From assembly GCA_963851045.1 (NCBI GenBank), contig CAWKNC010000002.1:1178001-1242000 (forward strand): a stretch of 64,000 bases of DNA, written 5' to 3'. The stretch is from WHSW01 sp963851045 (GTDB lineage Bacteria; Actinomycetota; Thermoleophilia; Solirubrobacterales; 70-9). The notes below the pieces were generated by a model. It ran no database searches and was not told the origin of the DNA. It was given only the letters and a program-made list of their open reading frames with translations. The translations under genes were made by a program, and so were the position numbers. The stretch's first letter is position 1, and each line of letters starts with the position of its first letter. Below are positions 26,685-35,322 of this stretch, in pieces.

Positions 26685-27664
26685 TATGAGACCTTGTCGA
26701 GAGCCTGGTTGAGCTCGTCGACGCTGAACGCGCCCTCGATCCGGGTCGAGACGCGTCCGTCCTTGTCGATCACGAAGAGCCAGGGCTCGGTCCGCAGCTT
26801 GTAGTCGAAAAGCTGCGGGCGGGCGCCCTTGTTCGGATCGTTGTCGTTCCAGATCTCCATGTGGATGTAGGCGGCGTCGCCGGGGCGCTCGTTCTTGACC
26901 TGCTCGACGACGTCGGCAACCGGGCCACACACACGGGTCTGGCACAGCGCCGGGGTTGCAAACAGAAGGACGATCGGCTTTTTGCCGACCACGTCTGCGA
27001 AGTCGACGTCGTGCAGCGTGTCGGGCGGCACCCGGGTGTCGATGTCGGTGATGTCGCCGACGTCGTCGACGGTGGGGGTGTGGATCACTGGCGCCTCGTC
27101 GCCCACGCCTGGAATCCGGTCGGTCTCCTTGGCGATGACGCTCTCCACGCGCGTGGCGACGCGCGTGCCGTCGGGCTTGTCGACGACCGCGATGATCCGG
27201 TGCTCCCCCGGCTCCTTGAAGTCGACGTCGGTCACGTAGACGACCTTCGCGGCGTCGGGGTCGGTGGTCGTCGTCTGCGAGGCGAATGCGGAATCGGTGG
27301 TCAGGCTCTCTCGGCGCGCTGGAAACGGGCCCTCGGCCTTACCCCCGGCGCCGGGGGCGACGTAGATCGCGGCATCCAGCTCCTCGTTGTTTGGCGTCGC
27401 GTCGACGTTGAAGATGCCGACGGCGAGGCGGTTCTTGCCGACGGTGAAGTCGCCACCCGCGAGCGCGACGACGAGATCGTCGCCCGGATCGTTGTCGGCG
27501 AGGATGTCGTCGAGGGTGCCCCCGTTGGTCGCCGGAAAGGTGGAGGCGGCGGGGGCGCTCCCGCCGCTCTCGGGCTCGTCGCTGCTGCCGCAGCCGACGG
27601 CAAACGTTGCGCCCACCGCCACCGCAGCGATGGCGGCGCCCTGCTTTAAACGGGCCAATCCCAC
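26684..27664 (-). CDS. Lipoprotein with C-terminal thioredoxin-like domain
   Basis: From GTG 27664 (AGGA about 10 nt upstream) the protein has 326 residues. The lipoprotein signal ends FAVGC with lipidated Cys25, followed by a Ser/Glu/Pro linker. A beta-rich domain (about 45-190) precedes a thioredoxin-like domain with KPIVLLFATPALCQTRVCGPV and EPWLFVIDKDGRVSTRIEG. The cysteines are spaced C-x4-C rather than C-x2-C, so disulfide exchange in the usual way is doubtful. An upstream GTG at 27715 is less likely because it lacks a ribosome-binding site. Probably anchored outside the membrane. Confidence 0.82.
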   Translation of the reverse strand: MGLARLKQGAAIAAVAVGATFAVGCGSSDEPESGGSAPAASTFPATNGGTLDDILADNDPGDDLVVALAGGDFTVGKNRLAVGIFNVDATPNNEELDAAIYVAPGAGGKAEGPFPARRESLTTDSAFASQTTTTDPDAAKVVYVTDVDFKEPGEHRIIAVVDKPDGTRVATRVESVIAKETDRIPGVGDEAPVIHTPTVDDVGDITDIDTRVPPDTLHDVDFADVVGKKPIVLLFATPALCQTRVCGPVADVVEQVKNERPGDAAYIHMEIWNDNDPNKGARPQLFDYKLRTEPWLFVIDKDGRVSTRIEGAFSVDELNQALDKVS

Positions 27665-27766
27665 GGGCGCAATCCTAGAGAGACGGGATAACGGCACGCT
27701 AAGTCGGCGACTCACCGCTTGGTCTAGGGTGCCTCGCCGGTCGATGACGTCGAAGGAGGAGCTTTA

Positions 27767-28490
27767 GTGGCGAAACGAGCAGCGCTGATCACCGGTGGGT
27801 CGAGCGGCATCGGCCTGGCGATCGCCAGGGCGCTGGCCGAGGACGGCTACGACGTGACCATCTCCGGCCAGGCGGCCGGAGAAGCTCGAGGAGGCGGCCG
27901 AGGGGCTGCGCTCCGACGGATTCGACGTCCACTCGATGCCGGCGATGATGACCGACGAGGAGCAGATCGCTGCGCTGGTGGCCTCGCACCGCGAGCGGTT
28001 TGGTCGACTCGATGTGCTCGTCAACAACGCTGGCGTCGGGATCGGCGAGGCGATGCCGGAGATCACTTCGAAGAAGCTCGACATCCAGATTGGAACGAAC
28101 CTTCGCGGGCTCATCATCGCCACTCGCGAGGCGCTTCCGATGCTGAAAGAGGCCGGCGCGGAGCACGGCAAGGCGCTGATCGTCAACACGGCGTCGATCG
28201 CCGGGAAGAAGGGTCAGGGCTGGCTCTCGGTCTACTCCGCGACGAAGGCAGGCGTCGTCGGCTTCAGCCAGGCGTCGCAGCAGGAACACGAGAACGACGG
28301 GATCCAGGTGACGGCGTTGTGCCCTGGCTTCGTTGATACGCCGATGACAGAGTTCGTGAAGGGCCAGGTGCCCGCGGAGAAGATGATCCGGCCCGAGGAC
28401 ATTGCCGCGTCGGTGCGCTTTCTGCTGGCGACGTCGCCCGCCTGCCTGGTGCCGGAGATCGTCTTCCAGCGGCCCGGCGAGATTATCTAG
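27767..28490 (+). pseudogene. SDR-family oxidoreductase with one frameshift
   Basis: A good GAAGGAGGAGC ribosome-binding site precedes GTG 27767. Frame 1 gives AALITGGSSGIGLAIARALAEDGYDV. After base 27869 the protein continues in the next frame as RRPEKLEEAAEGLRSDGFDV and on through NNAGVG, the Ser in NTASIAG and Tyr-x3-Lys in SVYSATKAGVVG, ending in QRPGEII. Deleting one C at about 27869 gives a normal SDR of about 240 residues. Only one base separates it from function, so a sequencing insertion is plausible. Confidence 0.87.
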
Positions 28491-28502
28491 ACGCAGCTGG
28501 GG

Positions 28503-29039
28503 TCAGGTGCGGCTGAGCTCGCGCTCGGTTGCCGTGAGCAGGTCGCTCTTCGGCGCGCGGCGACGAACCTGAATCGGCTCGTCTGACGGCTCGGGCACGG
28601 TGACCGGCGCCGGGACCTCGACGTGGCCCGCACGCTGGCGGCGCTCGGCGCGGATCTGGGCTGCGAGCTCGGCGATCGAGAAGCGATCGAGCGAGGTGTC
28701 GCGGTTGAGGCTCTCCTCGAGCAGCCCGCGCAGCATGCCCACCTCGCGGCGCGTTGCTCGGCGCGGGCGGCGCGGGTGCGTGTAGGCGTCCCACGCACGC
28801 GCGAACTCGGAGACGTCGGTCCGGCCGCCGTTTCGGTGGGCGGCGAGCATCGGGCAGATGCCCCCGGATTCGGAGTCGACGTAGGCGCCAACGATGATCC
28901 GGTTGGTGTCGATGCCGCGGAGCATCGCCTCCTTCGTCCGGCGTGGAAGCTGGTCGACGGTCCGACGGAGTCGGCGCGCTGGATCACCTGATTGACGTCT
29001 CACGTGAAGAATGGTCGGCGAGATGACGTCATCGGTCAA
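28503..29039 (-). CDS. Conserved protein of unknown function (178 aa)
   Basis: No domain family is recognised. The central block DQLPRRTKEAMLRGID, then VGAYVDSESGGICPMLAAHRNGG and FARAWDAYTHPRRPRRATRREV, has the look of a protein I associate with Solirubrobacterales genomes, where it is a conserved hypothetical. It is basic and soluble with no signal peptide. The second half has helical segments (FSIAELAAQIRAERRQR) and a Pro-rich tail. If the start is at 29039 its 5' end overlaps the divergent glycosyltransferase start (29011) by 29 nt; a later start would avoid this. Confidence 0.7.
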   Translation of the reverse strand: MTDDVISPTILHVRRQSGDPARRLRRTVDQLPRRTKEAMLRGIDTNRIIVGAYVDSESGGICPMLAAHRNGGRTDVSEFARAWDAYTHPRRPRRATRREVGMLRGLLEESLNRDTSLDRFSIAELAAQIRAERRQRAGHVEVPAPVTVPEPSDEPIQVRRRAPKSDLLTATERELSRT

Positions 29040-30256
29040 ATCGGCGGAGGGGCCGGGAAAGCGATCTTGCAGGCTGCTGGTCGCCGCTTTCGGCGATGCC
29101 GGCCACGCTTTTCCAGCGATCGGGCTCGCGCGTGCACTGCACGAGCGGGGTCACGAGGTGATGGTCGAAACGTGGGAGCGCTGGCGCGAGCCCGTTGAGG
29201 CGCTCGGGATTGAGTTCACCGCGGCCGAGGAGTACACGACGTTTCCGCCGCAGACGCCCGGCTCGACCGAGGAGGCGACGGCGGCCGATGCCGCGCTCGC
29301 CCTGGTGCCGCTGATGGAGCGCGAACGGTTCGACGTCGTCGTCAGCGACATCCTCACCCTGGCACCGGCGCTCGCTGCCGAGCGTGTTGGCCTGCGCCGG
29401 GCAACGCTGATCCCCCACATCTATCCGGTCCAGGAGCCGGGCCTGCCGTTCTTTGCCTTTGGCGCGGTGGCCCCGCGAACGGGAGTCGGTCGCCGGCTGT
29501 GGCGACGGGCGCTGCCGATGCTCGTTCGCGGCCTCGAGCGGGGGCGCGACGAGATGAATGAGACGCGTGGCGCGGTCGGTCTCGAGCCGATCGATCGACT
29601 CCACGGCGGGATCTCCGAGGAGCTGGCGCTTGTCGCGACGTTTCCCCAGCTCGAGTATCCGCGGGCGTGGCCGCCACACGTGCACGTCACCGGGCCGTTT
29701 GGATTCGAGCTTGCCTATCCCGACGTCGAACTTCCCGACGGCGACGAGCCGCTGGTGCTGGTCGCCGCCTCCACCGCTCAGGACCCCGACTGTCGTTTGA
29801 TCCGCGTCGCCCTCGAGGCGCTCGCCGACGAACCGGTGCGGGTGCTGGCGACGACCAACGGCCACTTCCCGCCCGAACCGCTGCCCGCTCCGCCCGCCAA
29901 CGCGCGACTTGTGGACTGGCTCTCCTACTCGCAGGCGATGGCCGCCGCCGACCTCGTGATCTGCCACGGCGGTCACGGGACCGTGGCGCGGGCGCTGGGC
30001 GCGGGCGTGCCTCTCGTATGCGTGCCCGGCCGTCGGCGACATGGCCGAGACCGGCGCTCGGGTGGCATGGTCGGGATCCGGCGTGATGCTGCCGTGGCGG
30101 TTGCTGTCGACGACGACGCTGCGCCTCGCGACGCGTCGGGTGCTAGGCGAGTCGTCGTACGGGATGCGCGCACAGCAACTTGGCGACTGGGCGAACGAAC
30201 ACGACGGGTCGGCACGGGCCGCCGAACTGGTGGAGCAACTCGCGCCGGCTTCGTAA
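29011..30256 (+). pseudogene. GT1-family (UGT/MGT-like) glycosyltransferase, one frameshift
   Basis: From ATG 29011 (29023 also possible) the protein opens LLVAAFGDAGHAFPAIGLARALHERGHEV, the N-terminal fold of macrolide-type GT1 enzymes. It continues to the C-terminal donor-site SQAMAAADLVICHGGHGTVARALGAGVPLV. At base 30031 the frame shifts by one: the true tail, GDMAETGARVAWSGSG and on to VEQLAPAS, is in the next frame and stops at 30256. Removing one C restores about 414 residues. Acceptor and sugar are unknown. Confidence 0.85.
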
Positions 30257-30282
30257 CGAGACTGACACCTAGCCGTCATCGA

Positions 30283-30298
30283 ACGAACATATGTTCGT
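30283..30298. promoter_or_regulatory. Perfect 16-bp palindrome, LexA/SOS-box-like operator
   Basis: ACGAACATATGTTCGT is a perfect palindrome whose core CGAACATATGTTCG matches the Gram-positive SOS-box form CGAAC-N4-GTTCG. It lies 36 nt before the ATG of the HTH-HNH remnant at 30334 and 27 nt after the glycosyltransferase stop. Regulation by LexA is inferred from the motif; no lexA gene is in the window. Confidence 0.75.
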
Positions 30299-30333
30299 GT
30301 TCACGTCCGGTCCATGCACTGCACGATCGACCC

Positions 30334-30859
30334 ATGGAACGCGAGCAACTGGTGGCGTGGCTGAAACAGGGTCTGTCGCTCGACCGGATCGCCACGTTGG
30401 CTGGTCGTCACCCGTCAACCGTGTCCTACTGGCTGAAGAAGTACGACCTGGTTCCGAACGGACGCGCAAAACATGCTGCCAAGGGTGGTTTGGAACGCCA
30501 TCGACTCGCCGAGCTGGTTGCCGAAGGCCGACCCATCCGGGCGATCGCGGATGCGCTGAGCGTAAGCCCATCCACCGTGCGCCATTGGCTTGACCGGTAC
30601 GAGCTCTCGCAGCCGATCGAGGTTCGGCACGCTGCGACCGAAGCGGCCAAGACGCGAGGCGATCGAACCGTCACCCGCGACTGCATCCGCCACGGCACAA
30701 CCGTCTTCGTGATCGAGACCTCGGGCCGGGTCAGGTGCCGACGATGTCGCATTGAAGCCTTCGATCGCCGACCTCCGTCGCGAGGCCGCGAAATGCGTGC
30801 TCCTATGCGCAAACTGCCATGTAGAGGTGGAGGTCGGAGCCGCTAGCCTGTCGAAATAG
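30334..30859 (+). pseudogene. HTH + HNH endonuclease-type protein, internally deleted
   Basis: Two helix-turn-helix units are visible from ATG 30334: LDRIATLAGRHPSTVSYWLKKY (about residues 13-34) and IRAIADALSVSPSTVRHWLDRY (about 69-90). A basic CRRCR knuckle follows, after which the frame closes at 30846. In the next frame the sequence reads SIADLRREAAKCVLLC then ANCHVEVE, the typical C-terminal end of HNH-type proteins with this HTH architecture, ending at 30859. The central HNH segment with its first Cys pair and HH catalytic motif is missing. I infer a deletion with frame change. It sits behind the palindrome at 30283 and just before tRNA-Asn. Confidence 0.72.
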
Positions 30860-30902
30860 ACGCCCTGCGAACCGCACCCGCGGTAGCGCAAGGGGATTAC
30901 GG

Positions 30903-30973
30903 TCCGGGTAGCTCAACGGCAGAGCGATCGGCTGTTAACCGATAGGTTGTGGGTTCGAATCCCACCCCCGGAG
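30903..30973 (+). tRNA. tRNA-Asn (GTT anticodon)
   Basis: A 71-nt cloverleaf: D-arm GCTC/GAGC, anticodon stem ATCGG/CCGAT around CTGTTAA, and T-arm GTGGG TTCGAAT CCCAC. The acceptor TCCGGGT pairs with CCCCGGA except at the seventh position. Discriminator is G and no CCA is encoded. It is convergent with dnaG. Confidence 0.94.
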
Positions 30974-31010
30974 CTTTGGGAGGCCCGCGACGTGCGCGAC
31001 TCCTGTTTCG

Positions 31011-32786
31011 CTACGACTGGGCGCGCGCGATTCGCTCCGTCAGCTCGGCTCGTTTGCGCTGGAGCTCGACCGGGGGCGAGTCGGAGGCGGCGCTGGAGGC
31101 GGCAATTTCCGCGTCGACCCGTGAGACCTCGAGCTCGAGCAGACTCAGCTCCATAGCCTCGGCGCTGGCCGGCTCGCGCTCGGCCTGCATGACAACCTGG
31201 GTGACGTACGCAAGCAGCGGCTCGTCCGAGCGATCGAGGCCTTCCGTTGGGTGCTCGAGGTGGCCGAGCAGCCAGCCGCGGGCCCGCGCCGCGACCGGGT
31301 TGGTGAAGTGGTCGTCGGTGAGACGCTCGAGGTAGTCGGCGCCCTCTGCGGGCAGGCGCACGCACATCGCCAGCAGCGCCAGCTCGCGACGTTCGCGCGC
31401 GTTGAGCGGCCGCGGCGCCTCGCGCTCCTTCTCCGGGCCGGGATCGCCTGAGACCGGCGCCGCCTCGACCGGCTTTCGCGCCTTCGCCGACGAAACGCGT
31501 CGCGCCACGAGCCCGGGGTCGGCATCCAGGCGGTCGCCCACCTCGCGCATCAATTCCTCACGGGTGATCGAGTCGGGCATCGACCCGATCACGCCGACGA
31601 CCTCGTCGAGGGCGCGGTCGCGCCCGGAGGGCGAGCTCAGGTCGGCGTCGTCAAGCAGGGTGTGGACGTGAAAGACCGGCAGATCCTCGGCCGCTTCGAT
31701 CGCAGCCCGAAAAGCGTTGGCGCTGGCCCCGTCAGCACCGGCCAAGAGATCAGCCGGATCCTTGCCCTCCGGCATGCGCGCGACGCGCAGCCGCAGCCGA
31801 GAGCCACCAACCCGCTGGGCGCGGAGCATCGCTTCGCGCCCGGCCCGGTCGGCATCGAGGGCCAACACCGCCTCCTCCGCGTAAGCGGAAAGCAGCTTCA
31901 CCTGCTCGGGCGTGATCGCCGTGCCCATGATCGCGACCGCATCGCGGATCTGAGCCTGATGGCAGGCGATCACGTCGGTGTAGCCCTCCACCACCACCGC
32001 GCGCCCGCTCTTGACGATCTGCGGACGGGCCCGCTCGATCCCGTAGAGCGTGCGTCGCTTCGAATAGAGCTCGCCCTCAGGCGAGTTGACGTACTTCGGC
32101 TTCTGATCCGGCAACAGCGCACGGGCGCCGAACCCCTGCACCCTCCCGCGCGCGTCGCGGATCGGAAAGATGATCCGCGACCGAAAGCGGTCGTAGTGGC
32201 CTCTCCCCTTCTGGCTCTTCAACACCAACCCGGCCGCCTCGAGCTCCTCGATCGAATAACCCGCCTGCTGACCGCGGACCAGCACCGTGTCCCACGTGCC
32301 GGGCGCGCAGCCGACCCCGAACTCCTTCAGCGCCTCCTCCCCCATCCCCCGCTCCTTCAGGTACTCCCGCGCCCTCGACGCCTGCGGCGCGTCGTTGAGG
32401 AACGTCGAATAAAAACCCGCCGTCCGCTCGAGCAGCTCGCTCAGCCGCCCGCGCTTTCGACGTAACTCCTCGGCGCGCGGATCCTCCGCCTCGCGCTCGA
32501 GCTCGACCCCATAGCGATCGGCAAGAGCCTCCACCGCGTCGGGAAACGGCAGCCCCTCCTTCTCCTCGACGAACTTGATCACGTCGCCGCCAACCCCACA
32601 GCCGAAGCAGTGGTAGAGCTTCTCGGCCGGATCGACCGAAAACGACGGCGAGCGCTCGTCGTGAAAGGGACAGAGCCCCGTGTAGCGCACGCCCGAGCGC
32701 TTGAGGTCGGTATGCGCCGAGATCACCTCGACGATGTCGCTCGCCTCCTTGACCCGCTCGACGCTGCCCGACGTGAACAGCGCCAT
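31011..32786 (-). CDS. dnaG: DNA primase
   Basis: A 591-residue primase that makes RNA primers at the fork. The N-terminal zinc finger has Cys39, His42, Cys60 and Cys63 (CPFHDERSPSFS and YHCFGCG). The RNA-polymerase/TOPRIM core has VVVEGYTD with Glu267 and ALDADRAG with Asp311/Asp313 for metal binding. The C-terminal helicase-binding region is diverged, ending in a heptad-like ELEVSRVDAEI helix. The start is an ATG in a TGATG overlap with dgt. Confidence 0.97.
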   Translation of the reverse strand: MALFTSGSVERVKEASDIVEVISAHTDLKRSGVRYTGLCPFHDERSPSFSVDPAEKLYHCFGCGVGGDVIKFVEEKEGLPFPDAVEALADRYGVELEREAEDPRAEELRRKRGRLSELLERTAGFYSTFLNDAPQASRAREYLKERGMGEEALKEFGVGCAPGTWDTVLVRGQQAGYSIEELEAAGLVLKSQKGRGHYDRFRSRIIFPIRDARGRVQGFGARALLPDQKPKYVNSPEGELYSKRRTLYGIERARPQIVKSGRAVVVEGYTDVIACHQAQIRDAVAIMGTAITPEQVKLLSAYAEEAVLALDADRAGREAMLRAQRVGGSRLRLRVARMPEGKDPADLLAGADGASANAFRAAIEAAEDLPVFHVHTLLDDADLSSPSGRDRALDEVVGVIGSMPDSITREELMREVGDRLDADPGLVARRVSSAKARKPVEAAPVSGDPGPEKEREAPRPLNARERRELALLAMCVRLPAEGADYLERLTDDHFTNPVAARARGWLLGHLEHPTEGLDRSDEPLLAYVTQVVMQAEREPASAEAMELSLLELEVSRVDAEIAASSAASDSPPVELQRKRAELTERIARAQS

Positions 32787-33760
32787 CAGAGGTCCCTGAA
32801 GGTCGACATGGCATAACGATCGGTCATTCCCGCGATGTAGTCGGTGACCCGCTGCAGATCGTCCCCCGCGACGTCGGCCGCCGGGATCCGAGACGGATCC
32901 TCGAGGTAGTAATCGAACAGCCCGTGGATCGTGCTGTGAACGCTGTCGTGTTCCTTGCGCGCCTCGGCGCCGAGGTAGACGTTCTGGAACATGAACTTGC
33001 GGAGCCGCAGCATGGCGCCGCCCACCTCATCCGACTGGGAGATGTCGCCGCGTTGTGCCGAGGTCTCGACGATGTCACGCACGAGGGTGTCGATCCGCGC
33101 CGAACCCGTGGGACCGAGCGATTCGATCTCACTCAGCGGCAGCTCCGACTCCTCCAAGATGCCCGCTCGCACGGCATCGTCGATGTCGTGGTTGATGTAG
33201 GCCACACGATCGACGAGGCGGACGATCCGCCCCTCCAGCGTCGCTGGGTGGTCGGGCCCCGTGTGACGCAGGATCCCATCGCGCACCTGCTCGGTGAGAT
33301 TGAGTCCGCGGCCGCCGCGCTCGAGCAGTTCGACCATCCGCAGCGAATGCTCGTTGTGGCGAAAGCCACCGGCGCCGCGGTCCTTCAGCGCCTCGTCGAG
33401 CGCCTCCTCGCCGATGTGGCCGAAGGGCGGATGGCCGAGATCGTGCCCAAGGCCAATCGCCTCGGTGAGATCCTCGTTGAGGCCAAGCGCCCTGGCCACC
33501 GTGCGGGCAATGAAGCACGTTTCGAGCGTGTGCGTGAGACGGGTCCGGTAGTGATCGCCCTCGGGGGCGATGAAGACCTGCGTCTTGTGCTTGAGCCGTC
33601 GAAACGCCTTCGAGTGAGCGATTCGATCGCGGTCGCGCTGAAACGGAGTGCGCACCGGGCTGTCCTCCTCGGCAACCGCCCGCGCCGCGGGATACGACCG
33701 GGTCGCACCGTCGGCGAGAAATCCCTCTTCCCAGGCGCGGACGCGCTGCTCGAACGACAT
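32786..33760 (-). CDS. dgt: dGTP triphosphohydrolase-like HD protein
   Basis: A 324-residue HD-superfamily phosphohydrolase. It has the opening RTPFQRDRDRIAHSKAFRRLKHKTQVF, metal-binding His in TRLTHTLE, the HD pair in GLGHDLGHPPFGHIGE and a distal Asp in LVDRVAYINHDIDD. It hydrolyses dGTP to deoxyguanosine and triphosphate or acts as a related dNTPase. I prefer ATG 33760; a TTG at 33796 is an alternative. It is followed without a gap by dnaG, a pairing common in Gram-positive bacteria and sensible for dNTP control at replication. Confidence 0.93.
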   Translation of the reverse strand: MSFEQRVRAWEEGFLADGATRSYPAARAVAEEDSPVRTPFQRDRDRIAHSKAFRRLKHKTQVFIAPEGDHYRTRLTHTLETCFIARTVARALGLNEDLTEAIGLGHDLGHPPFGHIGEEALDEALKDRGAGGFRHNEHSLRMVELLERGGRGLNLTEQVRDGILRHTGPDHPATLEGRIVRLVDRVAYINHDIDDAVRAGILEESELPLSEIESLGPTGSARIDTLVRDIVETSAQRGDISQSDEVGGAMLRLRKFMFQNVYLGAEARKEHDSVHSTIHGLFDYYLEDPSRIPAADVAGDDLQRVTDYIAGMTDRYAMSTFRDL

Positions 33761-33802
33761 CGAGGCGGCCGTGGACCTGATCGCTGTTCCCTCCAACTCA
33801 GT

Positions 33803-34432
33803 TCAAGAGGATAAGCGCGGCTCTGGCTCGTCCCCCTGCCGCAATACCAGGAACGTCAACCAGATCGCGAGCAAAAATATCGGCAGGCCCATCGCCGTCT
33901 TCGCGATGCCGAGAGCAAGTAGAGCGCCGGCGAGATAGAGCGGGAGCTGTACCGCCAGCCGGATGACGAAGACCCCGACCCAGATCCAACTGGCGCGCGA
34001 GTAGAGGCGCACCTGCTCGGGATCGCGCCGCCACGCCATGCCCTCGCCACCGAGCGGGCCGAGGATCACCCCGATCAGCGGCCAGCGGATGGCGATCGAG
34101 ATCAGATAGGCGAGCGCGTAAGCCGCGTTGATCAGCAGCCCAGGCAAGAAGAAATCCTCCGCCTTGCCGGTTCTCGAGGCGATGAAAGCTGCCAACGCTA
34201 CGCCGGCAAACCCCGCAAGCGCGAACTGCAGGCTCTCGCGACGCACCAGCCGAACCACGGTGATCAGCGCACCGACTCCAACCGCCACCCACGCCGCGGT
34301 GTTCAGCTCGTTGCCGTTGAACGTGTAGACGAGGACGAACGCAAGCGCCGGAATACTCGAGTCGGCGATCCCCTGCGGACCGCCCAAAGCCTCGAGCAGC
34401 TCGTGTCTATCGCGCGGCCTGGCTCCCTCCAT
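33803..34432 (-). CDS. DUF3159 integral membrane protein
   Basis: A 209-residue membrane protein with about six hydrophobic segments, for example PALAFVLVYTF, FALAGFAGVALAAFIA and WIWVGVFVIRLAVQLPLYLAG. The N-terminal LLEALGGPQGIADSSIPALAF and the GPLGGEGMAWRRDP loop are DUF3159 hallmarks. The function of the family is unknown. It lies between recO and dgt in a minus-strand run. Confidence 0.85.
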   Translation of the reverse strand: MEGARPRDRHELLEALGGPQGIADSSIPALAFVLVYTFNGNELNTAAWVAVGVGALITVVRLVRRESLQFALAGFAGVALAAFIASRTGKAEDFFLPGLLINAAYALAYLISIAIRWPLIGVILGPLGGEGMAWRRDPEQVRLYSRASWIWVGVFVIRLAVQLPLYLAGALLALGIAKTAMGLPIFLLAIWLTFLVLRQGDEPEPRLSS

Positions 34433-34463
34433 CGCGATCAGCTTAGGTCAGGGCGAAACCGGT

Positions 34464-35207
34464 TTACGCAGCGGCGCGCAGCTGAACCGAGGCGTGGTGC
34501 TCCACGGTCTCGGAGATCGCGCGTTCAACCTGGCGAAGCGTGCGCTCGGAGCCGCTCGGCGCCTGCGCCAGCGGACGTCCAAGCGCCTCGACCATAAACG
34601 TGTGGGCATCCCGCGAGAAGCTGAACCCCTCGCGCACGCAGGCCGAGCAGACCACGCCGCCGGCACTTCCCGAAAATCCGCTGAGCCCATCCGGCTCACC
34701 GCACCGAGCGCAGGCCGCGAGCTCGGGCGAGAACCCAGTCGCCAGCGCCAGCTTGACTCGAAACGCGAGCGCCGTTGCCAGCCCCGCGGCGCCGTCGCCG
34801 CTGCCATCGCCGTCGAGCGACTCGGATCCATCGAGGATCGTCAGATACCGGCAGAGCAGGTTGTAGGCGCCCGGGTTGGCCTCCTCCGCGTCGCAGAGTC
34901 GGAGAACTGCGTCGCATGCCCGCGCCGCCGCCCCGAGAGCTGGCCCGTCGGCGCGCAGGTTGGCGTGACCGTCGAGCGTGTGCGCCGAGGTCACCGTGGA
35001 CAGATCGCTTCGGCCCTCATAAAGGACGAGATCGAGGCGAAAGAACGGCTCGAGCCTGCCACCAAACCTAGACCGCGGCTTGCGCACGCCCTTGGCGATC
35101 GCGCTGATCCGACCGCGACCGGCGCTGAACAGATGCAGGATCCGATCGGCCTCGCCATAGCGGATGCTGCGTAGGACGATCGCTTCGGTCTTGAACTTTC
35201 CCGGCAC
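34464..35207 (-). CDS. recO: DNA repair protein RecO
   Basis: About 247 residues from GTG 35207; a TTG at 35255 would add 16. The N-terminal OB fold opens KTEAIVLRSIRYGEADRILHLFS and contains ISAIAKGVRKPRSRFGG. The C-terminal helical domain has a zinc site CARCGEPDG with VVCSACVREG. RecO loads RecA at gaps with RecF/RecR. No ribosome-binding site marks either start. The gene is divergent from the collagen-like gene at 35323. Confidence 0.93.
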   Translation of the reverse strand: MPGKFKTEAIVLRSIRYGEADRILHLFSAGRGRISAIAKGVRKPRSRFGGRLEPFFRLDLVLYEGRSDLSTVTSAHTLDGHANLRADGPALGAAARACDAVLRLCDAEEANPGAYNLLCRYLTILDGSESLDGDGSGDGAAGLATALAFRVKLALATGFSPELAACARCGEPDGLSGFSGSAGGVVCSACVREGFSFSRDAHTFMVEALGRPLAQAPSGSERTLRQVERAISETVEHHASVQLRAAA

Positions 35208-35322
35208 TGCCGCGGAATTGTCTTTGCTGCGGCGGACGGCGTTTAAGTCACACAAACGTCTCGAACCCGATTAGGATGCGACAAGTGCCAAAAATCACTT
35301 ACGACCAGGGAGGTTGGTAGTA

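Noticed and set aside
11070..30256. Programmed +1 frameshifting as the cause of the seven shifts
   Set aside because: The sites share no common heptamer, stop-codon slip site or downstream structure, and the genes are unrelated. Pseudogenes or insertion errors are simpler explanations.
29029..30279. A 416-codon minus-strand open frame
   Set aside because: It is the reverse complement of the glycosyltransferase gene. The sense strand has clear GT1 motifs and the antisense has none.
30860..30973. tRNA-Asn as an integration site for a mobile element
   Set aside because: No direct repeat of the tRNA 3' end, no integrase and no element boundary is seen on either side. The xerD gene at 38404 is of housekeeping type.
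35208..35322. Sigma-70-type promoter between recO and the collagen-like gene
   Set aside because: A TTAGGAT-like hexamer is present at about 35271, but no convincing -35 element is spaced from it, so I do not list it.
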